In this document: in pieces, positions 28,654 to 37,184 of the stretch
Layout: each line of letters begins with the position of its first letter
Numbering within the stretch: the stretch's first letter is position 1
Assembly (NCBI GenBank): GCA_035294145.1
Contig: DATGLL010000099.1
Location: forward strand, 1 to 64,000
Reading direction: 5' to 3'
DNA length: 64,000 nt
Origin: CADDZO01 sp035294145
GTDB lineage: Bacteria; Chloroflexota; Dormibacteria; Dormibacterales; Dormibacteraceae
Notes under the pieces: generated by a model
Database searches by the model: none
Told to the model about the DNA's origin: nothing
Seen by the model: only the letters and a program-made list of their open reading frames with translations
Program-made: the position numbers and the translations under genes

Positions 28654-29678
28654 TGAGCCAAGCACCCCCGCGTCGGCTGCGGACCTGGAGCCGGTTCGGC
28701 CAGATCCGTCGAGTGCCCAGCGATTACGAGATCCTGACCCATGACCTCAACTACACCATGCGCGAGGGGAGGGAGGCAGCGCTGGAGTCGAACCCGACCA
28801 CCCCGGCCAACATGTGGTTCCTCACCTACCGTGATCGCTCCCCCCTGCAAGCCGACGACTGGAACGGCTTCCGGGACCCCGACGAGCTGACCTATCGCAA
28901 GTACGTGACCCTGCAGGACGAGCAGGAGACGGTCGTCGAGGGGATCCTGGAGGAGTACACCAAGGTCGATCACGACGCGCGGCTCGAGGCGCGCTGGCTC
29001 AAGGTCCTGGCCACCGTCTTCACCCCCATGCGCTATCCCACCCACGCCCTGCAGATGACCCAGGCCTACCTGGGCGGTTTCGCGCCCAGCTCCTACATCA
29101 CCAATGCCGCCTCGTTCGCCGCCGCCGACCTACTGCGCCGGGTCTCGCTGATCGCCTACCGCACCCGACAGCTCCAGCTCGCCCATCCCGAGGTTGGCTT
29201 CGCCACCGGCGAGCGCGAGATCTGGGAGGACCATCCTGACTGGCAGCCCGCGCGCAGGGCGCTGGAGGCTGCGCTTATCGCCTACGACTGGGGCGAGTGC
29301 CTGTCCGCCGTCAACCTGGTCCTGCGCCCGACCCTGGACGAGGTCCTGCTCCGCCAGCTGGGGCTGGTGGCCGATGCCAACGGCGACCAGCTGACCTGGC
29401 TCCTCCTGGGCAACCTGGCCCTGGACAGCGATCGCAACGCCCGCTGGAGCGCGGCCCTGGTCCGGTATGCCATTGGGCGACGGCGGGAGAACGCCGCTGT
29501 GCTGAGGCGCTGGGTCGAGCGCTGGGCGCCGAGGGCCGACGCGGCCGCGGCGGGGCTCGCGCGGATGCTCGCTGAGCTGCCGCAGGTGGGCAGGGACGCC
29601 TCGGTGGTGACGGCGGCGGCCTCGGCAGCCCGGGAGCGGGTCCTGGCCGACGCCGGCCTGGCGGCTCAGATCGGCTGA
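28653..29678 (+). CDS. tmoE: Toluene monooxygenase-type hydroxylase, beta subunit
   Basis: The 341-residue helical protein is the non-catalytic beta subunit: RTWSRFGQIRRVPSDYEILT, LNYTMRE, then TPMRYPTHALQMTQAYLGGF and APSSYITNAASFAAADLLRR are typical of TmoE. The diiron ligands are absent as expected. The start ATG overlaps the stop of the effector gene. It completes A, B, D and E; subunits C and F equivalents follow after a regulator gene. Confidence 0.92.
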   Translation: MSQAPPRRLRTWSRFGQIRRVPSDYEILTHDLNYTMREGREAALESNPTTPANMWFLTYRDRSPLQADDWNGFRDPDELTYRKYVTLQDEQETVVEGILEEYTKVDHDARLEARWLKVLATVFTPMRYPTHALQMTQAYLGGFAPSSYITNAASFAAADLLRRVSLIAYRTRQLQLAHPEVGFATGEREIWEDHPDWQPARRALEAALIAYDWGECLSAVNLVLRPTLDEVLLRQLGLVADANGDQLTWLLLGNLALDSDRNARWSAALVRYAIGRRRENAAVLRRWVERWAPRADAAAAGLARMLAELPQVGRDASVVTAAASAARERVLADAGLAAQIG

Positions 29679-29706
29679 GCGCGACGATGGGAGCATCGGG
29701 ACGGTT

Positions 29707-30657
29707 ATGGCGATCGACCAGGAGCTGGGAAGGCTGATCAAGACCGAGCTGGTCGAGCTGCTGGCCCGTCACGCGGTGAGGGTCGGGCTCAACCCGGGGC
29801 GCTGGCCCGGCTTGGCGCTCTACCGCTTTGAGTCCCGGGTCACCCCACACTGGGACGAGGTCCGATCGCTCTCGTTGTGCATGGTCGCCCAGGGTCGCAA
29901 GCGAGTTCGGATCGGTTCTGTCGACTACTTCTACGATCCCTTCCACTACCTGGTCATGACCCGGGGGCTCCGGTTCCAAGCCGAGATCCTGCAAGGCTCG
30001 CCCGAGGCTCCCTTCCTCTCCTTCGTGCTCCAGGTCCAACCCGACCTGGTGACCGAGATCTACGACGCCATCCTGGAGCAGACCCCGGAGGTCTGTCGCG
30101 TCGAGCCGACACCGGCACGACCGGGAGCCTACGTCAGCCCACTCGATCGCAGCCTGTTGGACGCCGTGCACCGATTCCTGAGCTGCCTGGAGTCGGACAC
30201 CGATCGAGGTGTCCTGGGAGGGATCTACCTGCGTGAGATCGTCTACCGCCTGCTCCGCTGCGAGCAGCGGGATCGGCTGCTGGAGAGCGCCGTGCGTGAG
30301 GCCAACCCCAACGTGGTGACCGCCGCCATCCGGTACATGCGCCAGGAGATGCGGCGCCCCTTGACCGTGGCGGAGATCGCGGCCGCGGTCTGCATGAGCG
30401 AGTCCGGCTTTGCCCATCTCTTCAAGGCCACCACCGGCAGCCCCCCGCTGCGCTTCCTGAAGCAGCTCCGTCTCGAGCAGGCGCGGCTGTTGCTGCTGAG
30501 CGGGTACAGCGTGAGCCAGGCGGCCAGCGAGGTCGGCTACTGCAGCCTCTCCCACTTCGTCAGCGAGTTCAAACGTCACTTCGACCAGACGCCTCGTGTC
30601 TATGCCCAGCAGATGCGGCAAATGGAGGGCGGCATGGCCGATGCGGTCCGTGTCTGA
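29707..30657 (+). CDS. AraC-family transcriptional regulator
   Basis: The 316-residue protein has an AraC-type N-terminal sensor domain (SLSLCMVAQGRKRVRIGSVD, FHYLVMTRGLRF) and a C-terminal double helix-turn-helix (RPLTVAEIAAAVCMSESGFA, LFKATTGSPPLRFLKQLRLE, ASEVGYCSLSHFVSEFKRHF). It lies within the operon, between the beta subunit and the Rieske ferredoxin gene, which is unusual. It probably senses the substrate or product and activates the operon; the TTGAC direct repeats at 24477 are a candidate target. Confidence 0.9.
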   Translation: MAIDQELGRLIKTELVELLARHAVRVGLNPGRWPGLALYRFESRVTPHWDEVRSLSLCMVAQGRKRVRIGSVDYFYDPFHYLVMTRGLRFQAEILQGSPEAPFLSFVLQVQPDLVTEIYDAILEQTPEVCRVEPTPARPGAYVSPLDRSLLDAVHRFLSCLESDTDRGVLGGIYLREIVYRLLRCEQRDRLLESAVREANPNVVTAAIRYMRQEMRRPLTVAEIAAAVCMSESGFAHLFKATTGSPPLRFLKQLRLEQARLLLLSGYSVSQAASEVGYCSLSHFVSEFKRHFDQTPRVYAQQMRQMEGGMADAVRV

Positions 30658-31021
30658 GCAGGAGAACGGCCAATGGCAGGCGATCATGCCTGCTGAAGAG
30701 CTCTGGATCGGGGAGATGCTAGGGGTGGAGGTGGCGGGGATCAACGTGCTGCTGGTCAACGTCGACGACCAGGTTCACGCCTTTCTGGACCGCTGCCCGC
30801 ATCGAGCCTCGAGGCTGAGCGAGGGTGAGCTGGAGGGGGCCAAGATCACCTGCCCCACCCACCTCTGGGAGTTCGACGCCCTCAGCGGCCGGGGGATCAA
30901 CCCCGAGAGCAGCCGGCTGGTCGAGTTCCCCTGCCGGATCGTCGATGGGATGATTCAGGTATGCCTCCCCGACCCGAGTCGCCTCCCCGAGCCGGAGGCG
31001 GCCGAGGAGGGCGAGATCTGA
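30641..31021 (+). CDS. tmoC: Rieske ferredoxin of the monooxygenase (TmoC-type)
   Basis: The protein of about 126 residues carries the Rieske [2Fe-2S] motifs CPHR and CPTHLWEF, and the TmoC-like stretch LSEGELEGAKITCPTHLWEF followed by SGRGINPES. It passes electrons from the reductase to the hydroxylase. ATG 30641 overlaps the end of the AraC gene by 17 bases and has GGAGG 12 bases upstream; GTG 30650 is an alternative start. Its C-terminus is extended by a Pro/Glu-rich tail. Confidence 0.9.
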   Translation: MRSVSEQENGQWQAIMPAEELWIGEMLGVEVAGINVLLVNVDDQVHAFLDRCPHRASRLSEGELEGAKITCPTHLWEFDALSGRGINPESSRLVEFPCRIVDGMIQVCLPDPSRLPEPEAAEEGEI

Positions 31022-31022
31022 G

Positions 31023-32297
31023 ATGAGACGCCGCGCCGTGATCGTGGGCGCGAACCTGGCCGGGGCGTCGGCGGCGTTGACGCTGCGCCAACACGGCTAC
31101 CGCGGCGAGGTGGTGCTGGTGGGCGAGGAGCCACACCCTCCCTACGAGCGGCCGCCGCTCTCCAAGGAATACCTACGGGGCGAGGTTCCCCTCTCCAGGC
31201 TGACCCAGGCGGTTGAGATCCGGGCCGAGCACGAGATCGAATGCCACCTCGGCCGGCGGGTGGTCGAGGTCGATCCCTATCGGGGCCGGGTCAAGCTGGA
31301 CGACGGCCGGACGCTGGCCTACGATCAGCTCCTCCTCGCCACCGGGGCCCGCAACCGGCGGCTGGGCGTGCCCGGGCACGATCTCGACGGGGTGCTGAGC
31401 CTGCGCACGGTCGAGGACGCCGATCGCATCCGTTCCGAGGCCGTGCCCGGGCGGCGGGCAGTCCTGGTGGGCATGGGCTTCATCGGGTGTGAGCTGGCCG
31501 CTTCCCTGACCCAGATGGGCGTGCGGGTGACGGCGGTGGAGCCGCTCCCCGCTCCTCTGAGCCGGGTGGTGGGCGTGGAGATCGGGCGTGTGGTTGAGGC
31601 GGTTCACCGCGAGCACGGGGTGGAGCTGGTGCTGGGGGAGGGGGTGGCGGCCTTCGAGGGCGTGGGCCGCGTTCGACAGGTCCTCACCGATCGCGGGGCA
31701 CGGTTGGGGTGCGACTTCGTGGTGGTGGGCGTCGGCGTCGAGCCGGTGGCTGAGCTTGCGGCCGCGGCCGGGGTGAAGGTCGACGACGGGATCGTCGTCG
31801 ATGAACGATGCCGGACCACCGTCGAGGCCATCTTCGCCGCCGGCGACGTGGCCAACCACCTGCATCCACTGTACGGCCGTCACCTTCGCGTTGAGCACTG
31901 GCAGAACGCGATCCACCAGGGTCGGGCGGCAGCCCTCTCCATGCTCGGTCGGGGCGAGCCCTACGCCGAGGTGCACTGGTTCTGGTCGGATCAGTACCAA
32001 CACAACATCCAGTGCGCGGGGCACAGCGTGGGGCTGGAGCCGGCTGTGGTGCGGGGAAGCCTGGAGGCGCGCAACTTCGTGGCCTTCTACCTGGAGCGGG
32101 GCCGGCTGGTGGGGGCGGTTGCCATGGATCGTGGGCGAGACCTACGCCGCGCCATGGCGCTGATCAAGGCCGCCGTGGCACCTGATCCCGCCCAGCTGGG
32201 CGACGAGTCGGTGGACCTGCGCCAGCTGCTCCCGACCGCCCAGGCCGAGGTCCCATCGCGCCCGCGCCCGATGGCGAGACCGTTCGGGAGGGAGTAG
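31023..32297 (+). CDS. FAD-dependent ferredoxin reductase (putidaredoxin-reductase type)
   Basis: The 424-residue flavoprotein has two dinucleotide-binding folds: AVIVGANLAGASAALTL for FAD and AVLVGMGFIGCELAASL for NAD(P)H, plus the FAD motif IFAAGDVAN and YERPPLSKEYL. This is the glutathione-reductase-fold type that reduces small ferredoxins. The usual toluene monooxygenase reductase (TmoF) is a different fold with its own plant-type ferredoxin domain and is absent. This protein therefore likely reduces the Rieske ferredoxin of the preceding gene, one base apart. The active-site Cys pair of disulfide reductases is absent, as expected. Confidence 0.9.
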   Translation: MRRRAVIVGANLAGASAALTLRQHGYRGEVVLVGEEPHPPYERPPLSKEYLRGEVPLSRLTQAVEIRAEHEIECHLGRRVVEVDPYRGRVKLDDGRTLAYDQLLLATGARNRRLGVPGHDLDGVLSLRTVEDADRIRSEAVPGRRAVLVGMGFIGCELAASLTQMGVRVTAVEPLPAPLSRVVGVEIGRVVEAVHREHGVELVLGEGVAAFEGVGRVRQVLTDRGARLGCDFVVVGVGVEPVAELAAAAGVKVDDGIVVDERCRTTVEAIFAAGDVANHLHPLYGRHLRVEHWQNAIHQGRAAALSMLGRGEPYAEVHWFWSDQYQHNIQCAGHSVGLEPAVVRGSLEARNFVAFYLERGRLVGAVAMDRGRDLRRAMALIKAAVAPDPAQLGDESVDLRQLLPTAQAEVPSRPRPMARPFGRE

Positions 32298-32341
32298 AGC
32301 TTGGAGGAGCAGAGCTTGGAGACGAAGGAGGCGAGCCAACG

Positions 32342-32590
32342 GTGATTGTGTCCCGGGCCCAATTGGGCGCGGAGGTGGCGAGACGCCGCCGGGCAGCCGG
32401 CCTCAGCCAGGCCCAGCTTGCTGCCCTGGCTGGCCTGGACGAGGCCACCATCGTCGCCATCGAACGTGCCGAGCGCAAGCTGGAGCCCCTCGAGCTGGGC
32501 CGGCTGGCCGAGGCGCTGGGGGTGGATGAGCTCGACTTGCTCCGGCGACCACCACCCGGTTATCTGATCATCCCCGGCGCCCATGAGTGA
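32342..32590 (+). CDS. Small XRE-type helix-turn-helix protein
   Basis: The 82-residue protein consists almost only of an HTH_3/XRE domain (LGAEVARRRRAAGLSQAQLA, GLDEATIVAIERAERKLEP). It starts at GTG 32342 behind GGAGG and overlaps the next gene by 8 bases. It may regulate the operon, together with or against the AraC protein. No ligand domain is present. Confidence 0.8.
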   Translation: MIVSRAQLGAEVARRRRAAGLSQAQLAALAGLDEATIVAIERAERKLEPLELGRLAEALGVDELDLLRRPPPGYLIIPGAHE

Positions 32591-32936
32591 CGACGTCTTC
32601 GTGGTGCTGGGCAACGAGGTCTCAGCGGCGGCGGTGGAGGCAGGGTTGCAGGCGCATCCGGCGGTGGCCGAGGCGGCGGTGATCGGCGTCCCCGACCCCT
32701 TCGTCGGCTTCATCGCCAAGGGCTTCGTCCGGCTCCGACCTGGCGCCCATGCCACCCCGAGGGAGCTGGTGGCCTTCTGCAAGCAGCGCATGCCTCGACA
32801 CATGTACCCGCGCCAGGTCGAGATCCTGGACCAGCTGCCTCGCACCGGCGCTGGCGAGGTCGATCGGGTGGCGTTGGGGAACCAGGAGCTGGCGCGCATG
32901 CGGGGACAACGGTTTCGGCCTCCTCATCAAGATTGA
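32583..32936 (+). CDS. Stand-alone AMP-binding-enzyme C-terminal domain, catalytic Lys missing
   Basis: The 117-residue protein matches only the small C-terminal domain of acyl-CoA/acyl-adenylate synthetases: VEAGLQAHPAVAEAAVIGVP, VRLRPGAHATPRELVAFCKQ, MPRHMYPRQVEILDQLPRTG. The normal end PRTxSGKIxR reads PRTGAGEVDR, so the adenylation Lys is Glu. The large N-terminal domain is absent; upstream is an intact XRE gene, so this is not a simple frameshift. It may be a domain remnant or a regulator of a synthetase encoded elsewhere. It is the last gene of the monooxygenase operon. Confidence 0.75.
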   Translation: MSDDVFVVLGNEVSAAAVEAGLQAHPAVAEAAVIGVPDPFVGFIAKGFVRLRPGAHATPRELVAFCKQRMPRHMYPRQVEILDQLPRTGAGEVDRVALGNQELARMRGQRFRPPHQD

Positions 32937-34172
32937 GCGATAGGAGCTGGTGAGGAGGTCGGGCGGCCTGGTCGTCGATCCGTCCTTGGGATCGACCCGG
33001 CCGTCGTCGTCATCAGCTCCCGCCCGTGCAAGGCTCGGCGCCTTCGCAAGCGCTGGCTGGTTGTCGACGACCGGGGAGGTTGAGCTCAGTCGGGGGCTTG
33101 GTCACGTAGCGCCGACGCGAGCACCGAGGAGGGAGCGGGGCGGCGAGCCCAGGGGCCTGAGGAGAGGAGCGATGCTCGAGCCTCCGAGCGCGCGGCAAGG
33201 TCCGCGCCCTCCCTGCCCGGACCGTGCTTCCGGCGCTGGACGAGCTTGCCATCGAGGACGGCTGGGAGCACGGCGTCAGACGCGAGCGGCACCTCGCCGT
33301 CCTGGACCTGACGGCTTCACGTGGTGGACGACCACGAACGAGGCGAGAGCCGCGAGTTCGGCCTCCGGCGAGACGAGCTCGGGCAGCCGATCAACATCAA
33401 GGTCGCCAGCACCGTGTTCCGCAAGACCGGGCGCGTCGTCGGCTCGACCCCGAGGGCTGCATCCTGGTGGGGCCTATAGGGCTGGGGGCGCGTCCAAGCC
33501 GGTCCCGAGCCTTGCCTATGTCTTCCTGTCGACCTCATGATGCATGAGAGGGGGACGCCTTCATGGGCCAGGTGGGGGGCTCGCCCTCGGCCGGCAGCTT
33601 CTCCCCTGGCACCCGGAGAGGGGCGCCTGAGGGCCCAGGACCGTTGCAACTTGGCCCTCTTCGGGCGGCATGGGCCTGAGCTGATGGCCGTGGTTGGCCA
33701 TGTCGGCAGCTACCGCGCCATCAGCGCCCAGCGAGCCCTGGCCGCCATGCGAGGGGAGCCACGATGCCTGCCGGGGCTCGGGGTCAGGGCTGCCGAGGCG
33801 TGTCCCAGGCGGAGGTGAACGTCCACGTGTCGGTGCGGGCGGAGAGGCGACCATGGAGCTGGGTGGCCGCTGAGCCGCGTCGTCACGGCATCCGGCGCGT
33901 CCTGGGCCAGATCGCGCGGGCGACCATGGCCGAGCTGGCGGGCCCTGCCCGGTAGCGATCATCCCAGGGGCAGGGCCACCTGGCGCGGCAAGGGCGAGGC
34001 CGCTCGTCGCCCTGAGAGCTGGTCGCGGATCGCCTCGGCCACCATCCTGTCTGGCCAGCAGGGACGGGACCGCGTTCCCGACCTGCAGCTGGACCTCTCG
34101 TCGGCTCCCCGCCAGATCGTGGCCCTGGATCGTCGGCGAGGGACGATCTGGCGATGGCTTGAGCCGGAAGGT

Positions 34173-34194
34173 CCGGTGGCGCGAGCGCCACCGG
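34173..34194. terminator. Perfect hairpin in the spacer upstream of the LLM operon
   Basis: CCGGTGGCGC / GCGCCACCGG with a 2-base loop. It has no T-run and no adjacent gene end, so its role is uncertain (terminator of a decayed gene, or a repeat). Confidence 0.35.
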
Positions 34195-34287
34195 AGCAGG
34201 GGCCGAGGATGCCCCTCGCGCTCCGTGGCGTCGGCTGCCCCGGCGGCCGGGCTCAACCGCCGCGGAGCGGTCGTGATATCCGAAATG

Positions 34288-34305
34288 ACGGTATTATGGT
34301 CGACC
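34288..34305 (+). promoter_or_regulatory. AT-rich motif site 1 (LLM-crotonase-cyclase-MetE operon)
   Basis: ACGGTATTATGGTCGACC contains a -10-like TATTAT (34292-34297) ending 8 bases before GTG 34306. If it is the -10 box, the mRNA would start at or next to the GTG, i.e. be leaderless. The core matches five other intergenic sites (38725, 48653, 57589, 61802, 63781). Confidence 0.5.
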
Positions 34306-35190
34306 GTGGACCTGGGGCGGATCGGCGTTTGGTGCAGCGGACTCCGTCACGGTCCCGAGACCGAGGCTGTGGAGGCAGCGAGGGAGATCGAGGCGCTTGG
34401 ATTCAGCGTCGCCTGGATGCCCGGTGGCGGTCCAGGCTTGGGCCACCGCCTGGCGGCGCTCCTGGCCGGAACCGAGCGGCTGGTGATCGCGGTGGGGGTG
34501 GTCAGCATCTGGGCCCATCCGGCTACCGAGGTGGCGGCCATGGCGAGCCGGATCGAGGCCGCGCATCCCGGCCGGCTCCTGCTTGGCTTCGGCATCGGCC
34601 ACCGTCCCCCGGGGTCCATGGTCAGCCTGGGCCGGTACCTTGACCAACTGGACGGTGCTCCCCAGCCCCTGCCGGCTGCCAGCCGGTTCCTGGCCGCCCT
34701 CGGGCCACGGATGCTGGCGCTGGCCGCGGCCCGCTCCCGGGGGGCCCATCCCTACCTCGTCACCCCGGAGCACGCTCGCAAGGCCCGTTCGCTGCTGGGC
34801 GCGAGGGCGCTGCTCGCACCTGAGCAACACGTGGTCCTCGACGCCGACCCGGCTCGGGCCCGTGCCCTGGCTCGCGAGTACCTGGGCACGACGCTCCTCC
34901 TTCCCAACTACCGGCGAAGCCTTGCCCGCATGGGGTTCCCGGAGGAGGAGCTGAGCGGTGGGGGCAGCGACACCCTGGTGGACGCGCTGGTTGCCTGGGG
35001 GGGCCCGGAGGCGGCGCTGGAGCGGGTGCGGGAGCACCTCGAGGCTGGCGCGGACCATGTCGGTGTGCAGGTCCTCGTTCCGGGACGTCGCGGGTTTCCG
35101 CTCGACGGTTGGAGAAGGCTCGCCGCGGCAAGGGATGGCTTGAGCTCGGTCGCCGGGTCGGCCGAGGCGACGTCGCCCGAGCGGCATTGA
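34306..35190 (+). CDS. LLM-class F420-dependent oxidoreductase (TIGR03620-like)
   Basis: The 294-residue TIM-barrel protein resembles the luciferase-like F420 oxidoreductases: VDLGRIGVWCSGLRHGPETE at the start, GLGHRLAALLAGTERLVIAV, HPGRLLLGFGIGHRPPG, FLAALGPRMLALAAARSRGA and ALVAWGGPEAALERVREHLE. It probably carries out F420- or flavin-dependent oxidation/reduction of an alcohol, ketone or enone. GTG 34306 is chosen because it lines up with the family start; ATG 34285 lies inside the promoter-like patch. It heads a four-gene operon with a crotonase, a cyclase-family protein and a MetE-like enzyme. Confidence 0.83.
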   Translation: MDLGRIGVWCSGLRHGPETEAVEAAREIEALGFSVAWMPGGGPGLGHRLAALLAGTERLVIAVGVVSIWAHPATEVAAMASRIEAAHPGRLLLGFGIGHRPPGSMVSLGRYLDQLDGAPQPLPAASRFLAALGPRMLALAAARSRGAHPYLVTPEHARKARSLLGARALLAPEQHVVLDADPARARALAREYLGTTLLLPNYRRSLARMGFPEEELSGGGSDTLVDALVAWGGPEAALERVREHLEAGADHVGVQVLVPGRRGFPLDGWRRLAAARDGLSSVAGSAEATSPERH

Positions 35191-35207
35191 GGTCAGGCGA
35201 GGTGGAA

Positions 35208-36131
35208 GTGTCCAGGACAGACATGCCCAACGGGGCGATGTACGTGGAGCGGGAGGCGCCCATCGCGCGCATCGTCTTCAACCGCCCCGAGCAGAACAAC
35301 CCGATGAACGACGAGTGGCGCGCCGATCTCGAGGCGGCGCTGGAGCTCCTGCGCCCACAGACCGACATCGCGACCGTGATCATCAAGGGCAACGGACGCA
35401 GCCTCAGCAGCGGTGGCGATCTGGAGGCCCTGAACAGCTTCTTCGGCGGCACGCGGTACGACGATCGGCAGAACAGCCTGCGCATCGGCCGCTTCCTCTA
35501 TCGGACGCTCTGGCAATACCCGAAGCCGATCGTGCTCCAGGTGCATGGTTACTGCATCGGCGGGGGCATCTCCCTGATGGGCGCGGCCGACGTGGTGGTC
35601 ATCGAGGAGGAGGCGCGGATCGGGAGCCCGGAGGCACGGGCGCTCGGCTTCGAGCCCTTCCTGGGCTTTTGGGCCCTGACCTTGGGCCCCCGCTGGGCGA
35701 AGCTGCTGCTGTTCACTGGCGACTCGATCGACGGCAAGACGGCGGAGGCGATCGGGATGGTCACCAAGGCCGTGCCCGGCGAGCAGCTTGAGGAGTACGT
35801 CGAATGGCTGGCTCGCCGGATCGCCAACGTCGGCCTGGAGACGCTTTCCATCCAAAAGGAGGCGGTCAACTCCGCCTTCGAGATCCTCGGCCTTGAGGCC
35901 ATCCTCAAGACCACCATGGTCTACAACCATCTCGCCCATAGCACCGACCGGGCTGGCCAGTTCTTGGAGAAGATCAGGTCGGACGGCATCCGTGAGGCCG
36001 TCGCCTGGCGGGATGGGCCCTTTGGGGGTGCGCAACGGGTCGGTGGGCGCCTTCCCTTGCTCGATGGCCCCGAGCCCGATCCCTCGGCTGCCCCTGAGCG
36101 TGGGCGGCCAGAGCGTCCCGCCGGGGGGTGA
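35208..36131 (+). CDS. Enoyl-CoA hydratase/isomerase family protein 1
   Basis: The 307-residue crotonase-fold protein shows APIARIVFNRPEQNNPMNDE, the first oxyanion-hole segment NGRSLSSGGDLEALN, and HGYCIGGGISLMGAADVVVI with GSPEARALGFEPFLGF. GTG 35208 is preferred (GAGG 5 bases upstream); ATG 35223 is an alternative. The segment SSGGDL replaces the usual SAGxD. It may hydrate, isomerise or cleave a CoA thioester. It overlaps or abuts the next gene (stop at 36131, start at 36137). Confidence 0.88.
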   Translation: MSRTDMPNGAMYVEREAPIARIVFNRPEQNNPMNDEWRADLEAALELLRPQTDIATVIIKGNGRSLSSGGDLEALNSFFGGTRYDDRQNSLRIGRFLYRTLWQYPKPIVLQVHGYCIGGGISLMGAADVVVIEEEARIGSPEARALGFEPFLGFWALTLGPRWAKLLLFTGDSIDGKTAEAIGMVTKAVPGEQLEEYVEWLARRIANVGLETLSIQKEAVNSAFEILGLEAILKTTMVYNHLAHSTDRAGQFLEKIRSDGIREAVAWRDGPFGGAQRVGGRLPLLDGPEPDPSAAPERGRPERPAGG

Positions 36132-36136
36132 GCGGG

Positions 36137-37102
36137 ATGGGCGAGGCGGGGGGTGGGGACGACCGGGTCCTCCCCGAGTACGACGAGCTGCCGCTGGTCC
36201 CGTCCTTGGGGCTGCGCCACGCGTGGGGGGTCTTCGGCCCCGACGACCAGCTGGGGACGATCAACCTCCTCTCCCCCGATCGCGTCCGGAAGGCCACGGG
36301 GCTGGTCCGGGAGGGGACCGTCTACAACCTGGTCCTGCCGCTGGGGGCGGTCGACCCACCGTTCTACGGCCGTGATCCCCTCCGTCACACGGTCTTCAGG
36401 GTCGATCGCAACTATTGGGATGATCGGTTGGACAACTTCTTCCTCCAGGGGGCGTCGCACTGGGACGGCCTCCGCCACGTGCAGGCCAGGGAGGCGGGGT
36501 TCTGGGGCGGCCGCGCCGGCCTCGAGCCGACGCCCGGGCCCGGGCCCCTCGGCATCGAGCACTGGGTCTGCCATGGGATCGTGGGCCGTGGCGTGCTCCT
36601 CGACCTGACCCCGGAGCTGGAGTCCGCGTCTGCCGGCTACGATCCCTTCACCTCGTGCTCGGTGCCCGCCCAGCTCCTGGAGCGTGCCGCTCATCGCCAG
36701 GGCGTGGAGGTTGGCACCGGTGACATCCTCTGTGTGCGCACGGGCTGGATGACGCGCTACCGAGGCCTCGACGAGGCGGGCCGGCGTGCCGCGTCGTCGT
36801 CCCACGACTTCGTTGGCCTGGCGGCCGACGAGACGATGGCCCGGTGGCTGTGGAATCGGCACCTGGCCGCCATCGCCTGTGACAATCCGGCCGTGGAGGT
36901 GTCCCCGGGCGATCGCACGGTCGGGTCCCTGCACCGCAGGCTGCTGCCCCTCCTCGGCTTCGCGCTGGGCGAGTTCTTCGACTTCGACGCCCTCGCCCGG
37001 GCCTGCGCCGAGGATGGACGCTGGGAGTTCCTCTTCGTCTCGGTGCCGCTGTATCTCCCCGGCGGCGTGGGATCGCCGGCCAACGCCATCGCCGTACGGT
37101 GA
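36137..37102 (+). CDS. Cyclase-family metal-dependent hydrolase, second copy
   Basis: The 321-residue protein is a paralogue of the gene at 22487: HAWGVFGPDDQLGTINLLSP, the metal-region variant GASHWDGLRHVQAREAGFWG, TGDILCVRTGWMTRYRG and the end YLPGGVGSPANAIAVR, where the other copy has NQPGGAGSSANALALK. As in that copy, a Trp-Asp replaces the classic HxGTHxD, which marks this subfamily. ATG 36137 has GGGGGG about 8 bases upstream; a GTG at 36128 overlapping the crotonase stop is possible. It probably opens a ring or hydrolyses an amide/ester in the pathway of this operon. Confidence 0.86.
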   Translation: MGEAGGGDDRVLPEYDELPLVPSLGLRHAWGVFGPDDQLGTINLLSPDRVRKATGLVREGTVYNLVLPLGAVDPPFYGRDPLRHTVFRVDRNYWDDRLDNFFLQGASHWDGLRHVQAREAGFWGGRAGLEPTPGPGPLGIEHWVCHGIVGRGVLLDLTPELESASAGYDPFTSCSVPAQLLERAAHRQGVEVGTGDILCVRTGWMTRYRGLDEAGRRAASSSHDFVGLAADETMARWLWNRHLAAIACDNPAVEVSPGDRTVGSLHRRLLPLLGFALGEFFDFDALARACAEDGRWEFLFVSVPLYLPGGVGSPANAIAVR

Positions 37103-37184
37103 GGACGAGGGGGGCCGGCGCGCGCACCTACCGGGATCCGGGGCCTCGAGGCCGTCTCGGTCCTGCCAGGAAGGAGGAGCGACG

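Larger units (their letters stand above)
32937..34305. other. Long GC-rich spacer with degenerate coding traces
   Basis: No intact gene is supported in these 1369 bases. At about 33226-33450 two successive frames read like a broken protein (ALDELAIEDGWEHGVRRERH, then after a shift VVDDHERGESREFGLRRDEL and GQPINIKVASTVFRKTGRVV) of unknown family. A perfect 10-bp inverted repeat (CCGGTGGCGC/GCGCCACCGG) lies at 34173-34194. The right end holds an AT-rich promoter-like patch. Confidence 0.5.

Noticed and set aside
33224..33547. A coding gene in the spacer after the monooxygenase operon
   Set aside because: The plausible protein-like stretches lie in two different frames with no ribosome site, and no family was recognised; noted only as a degenerate trace.
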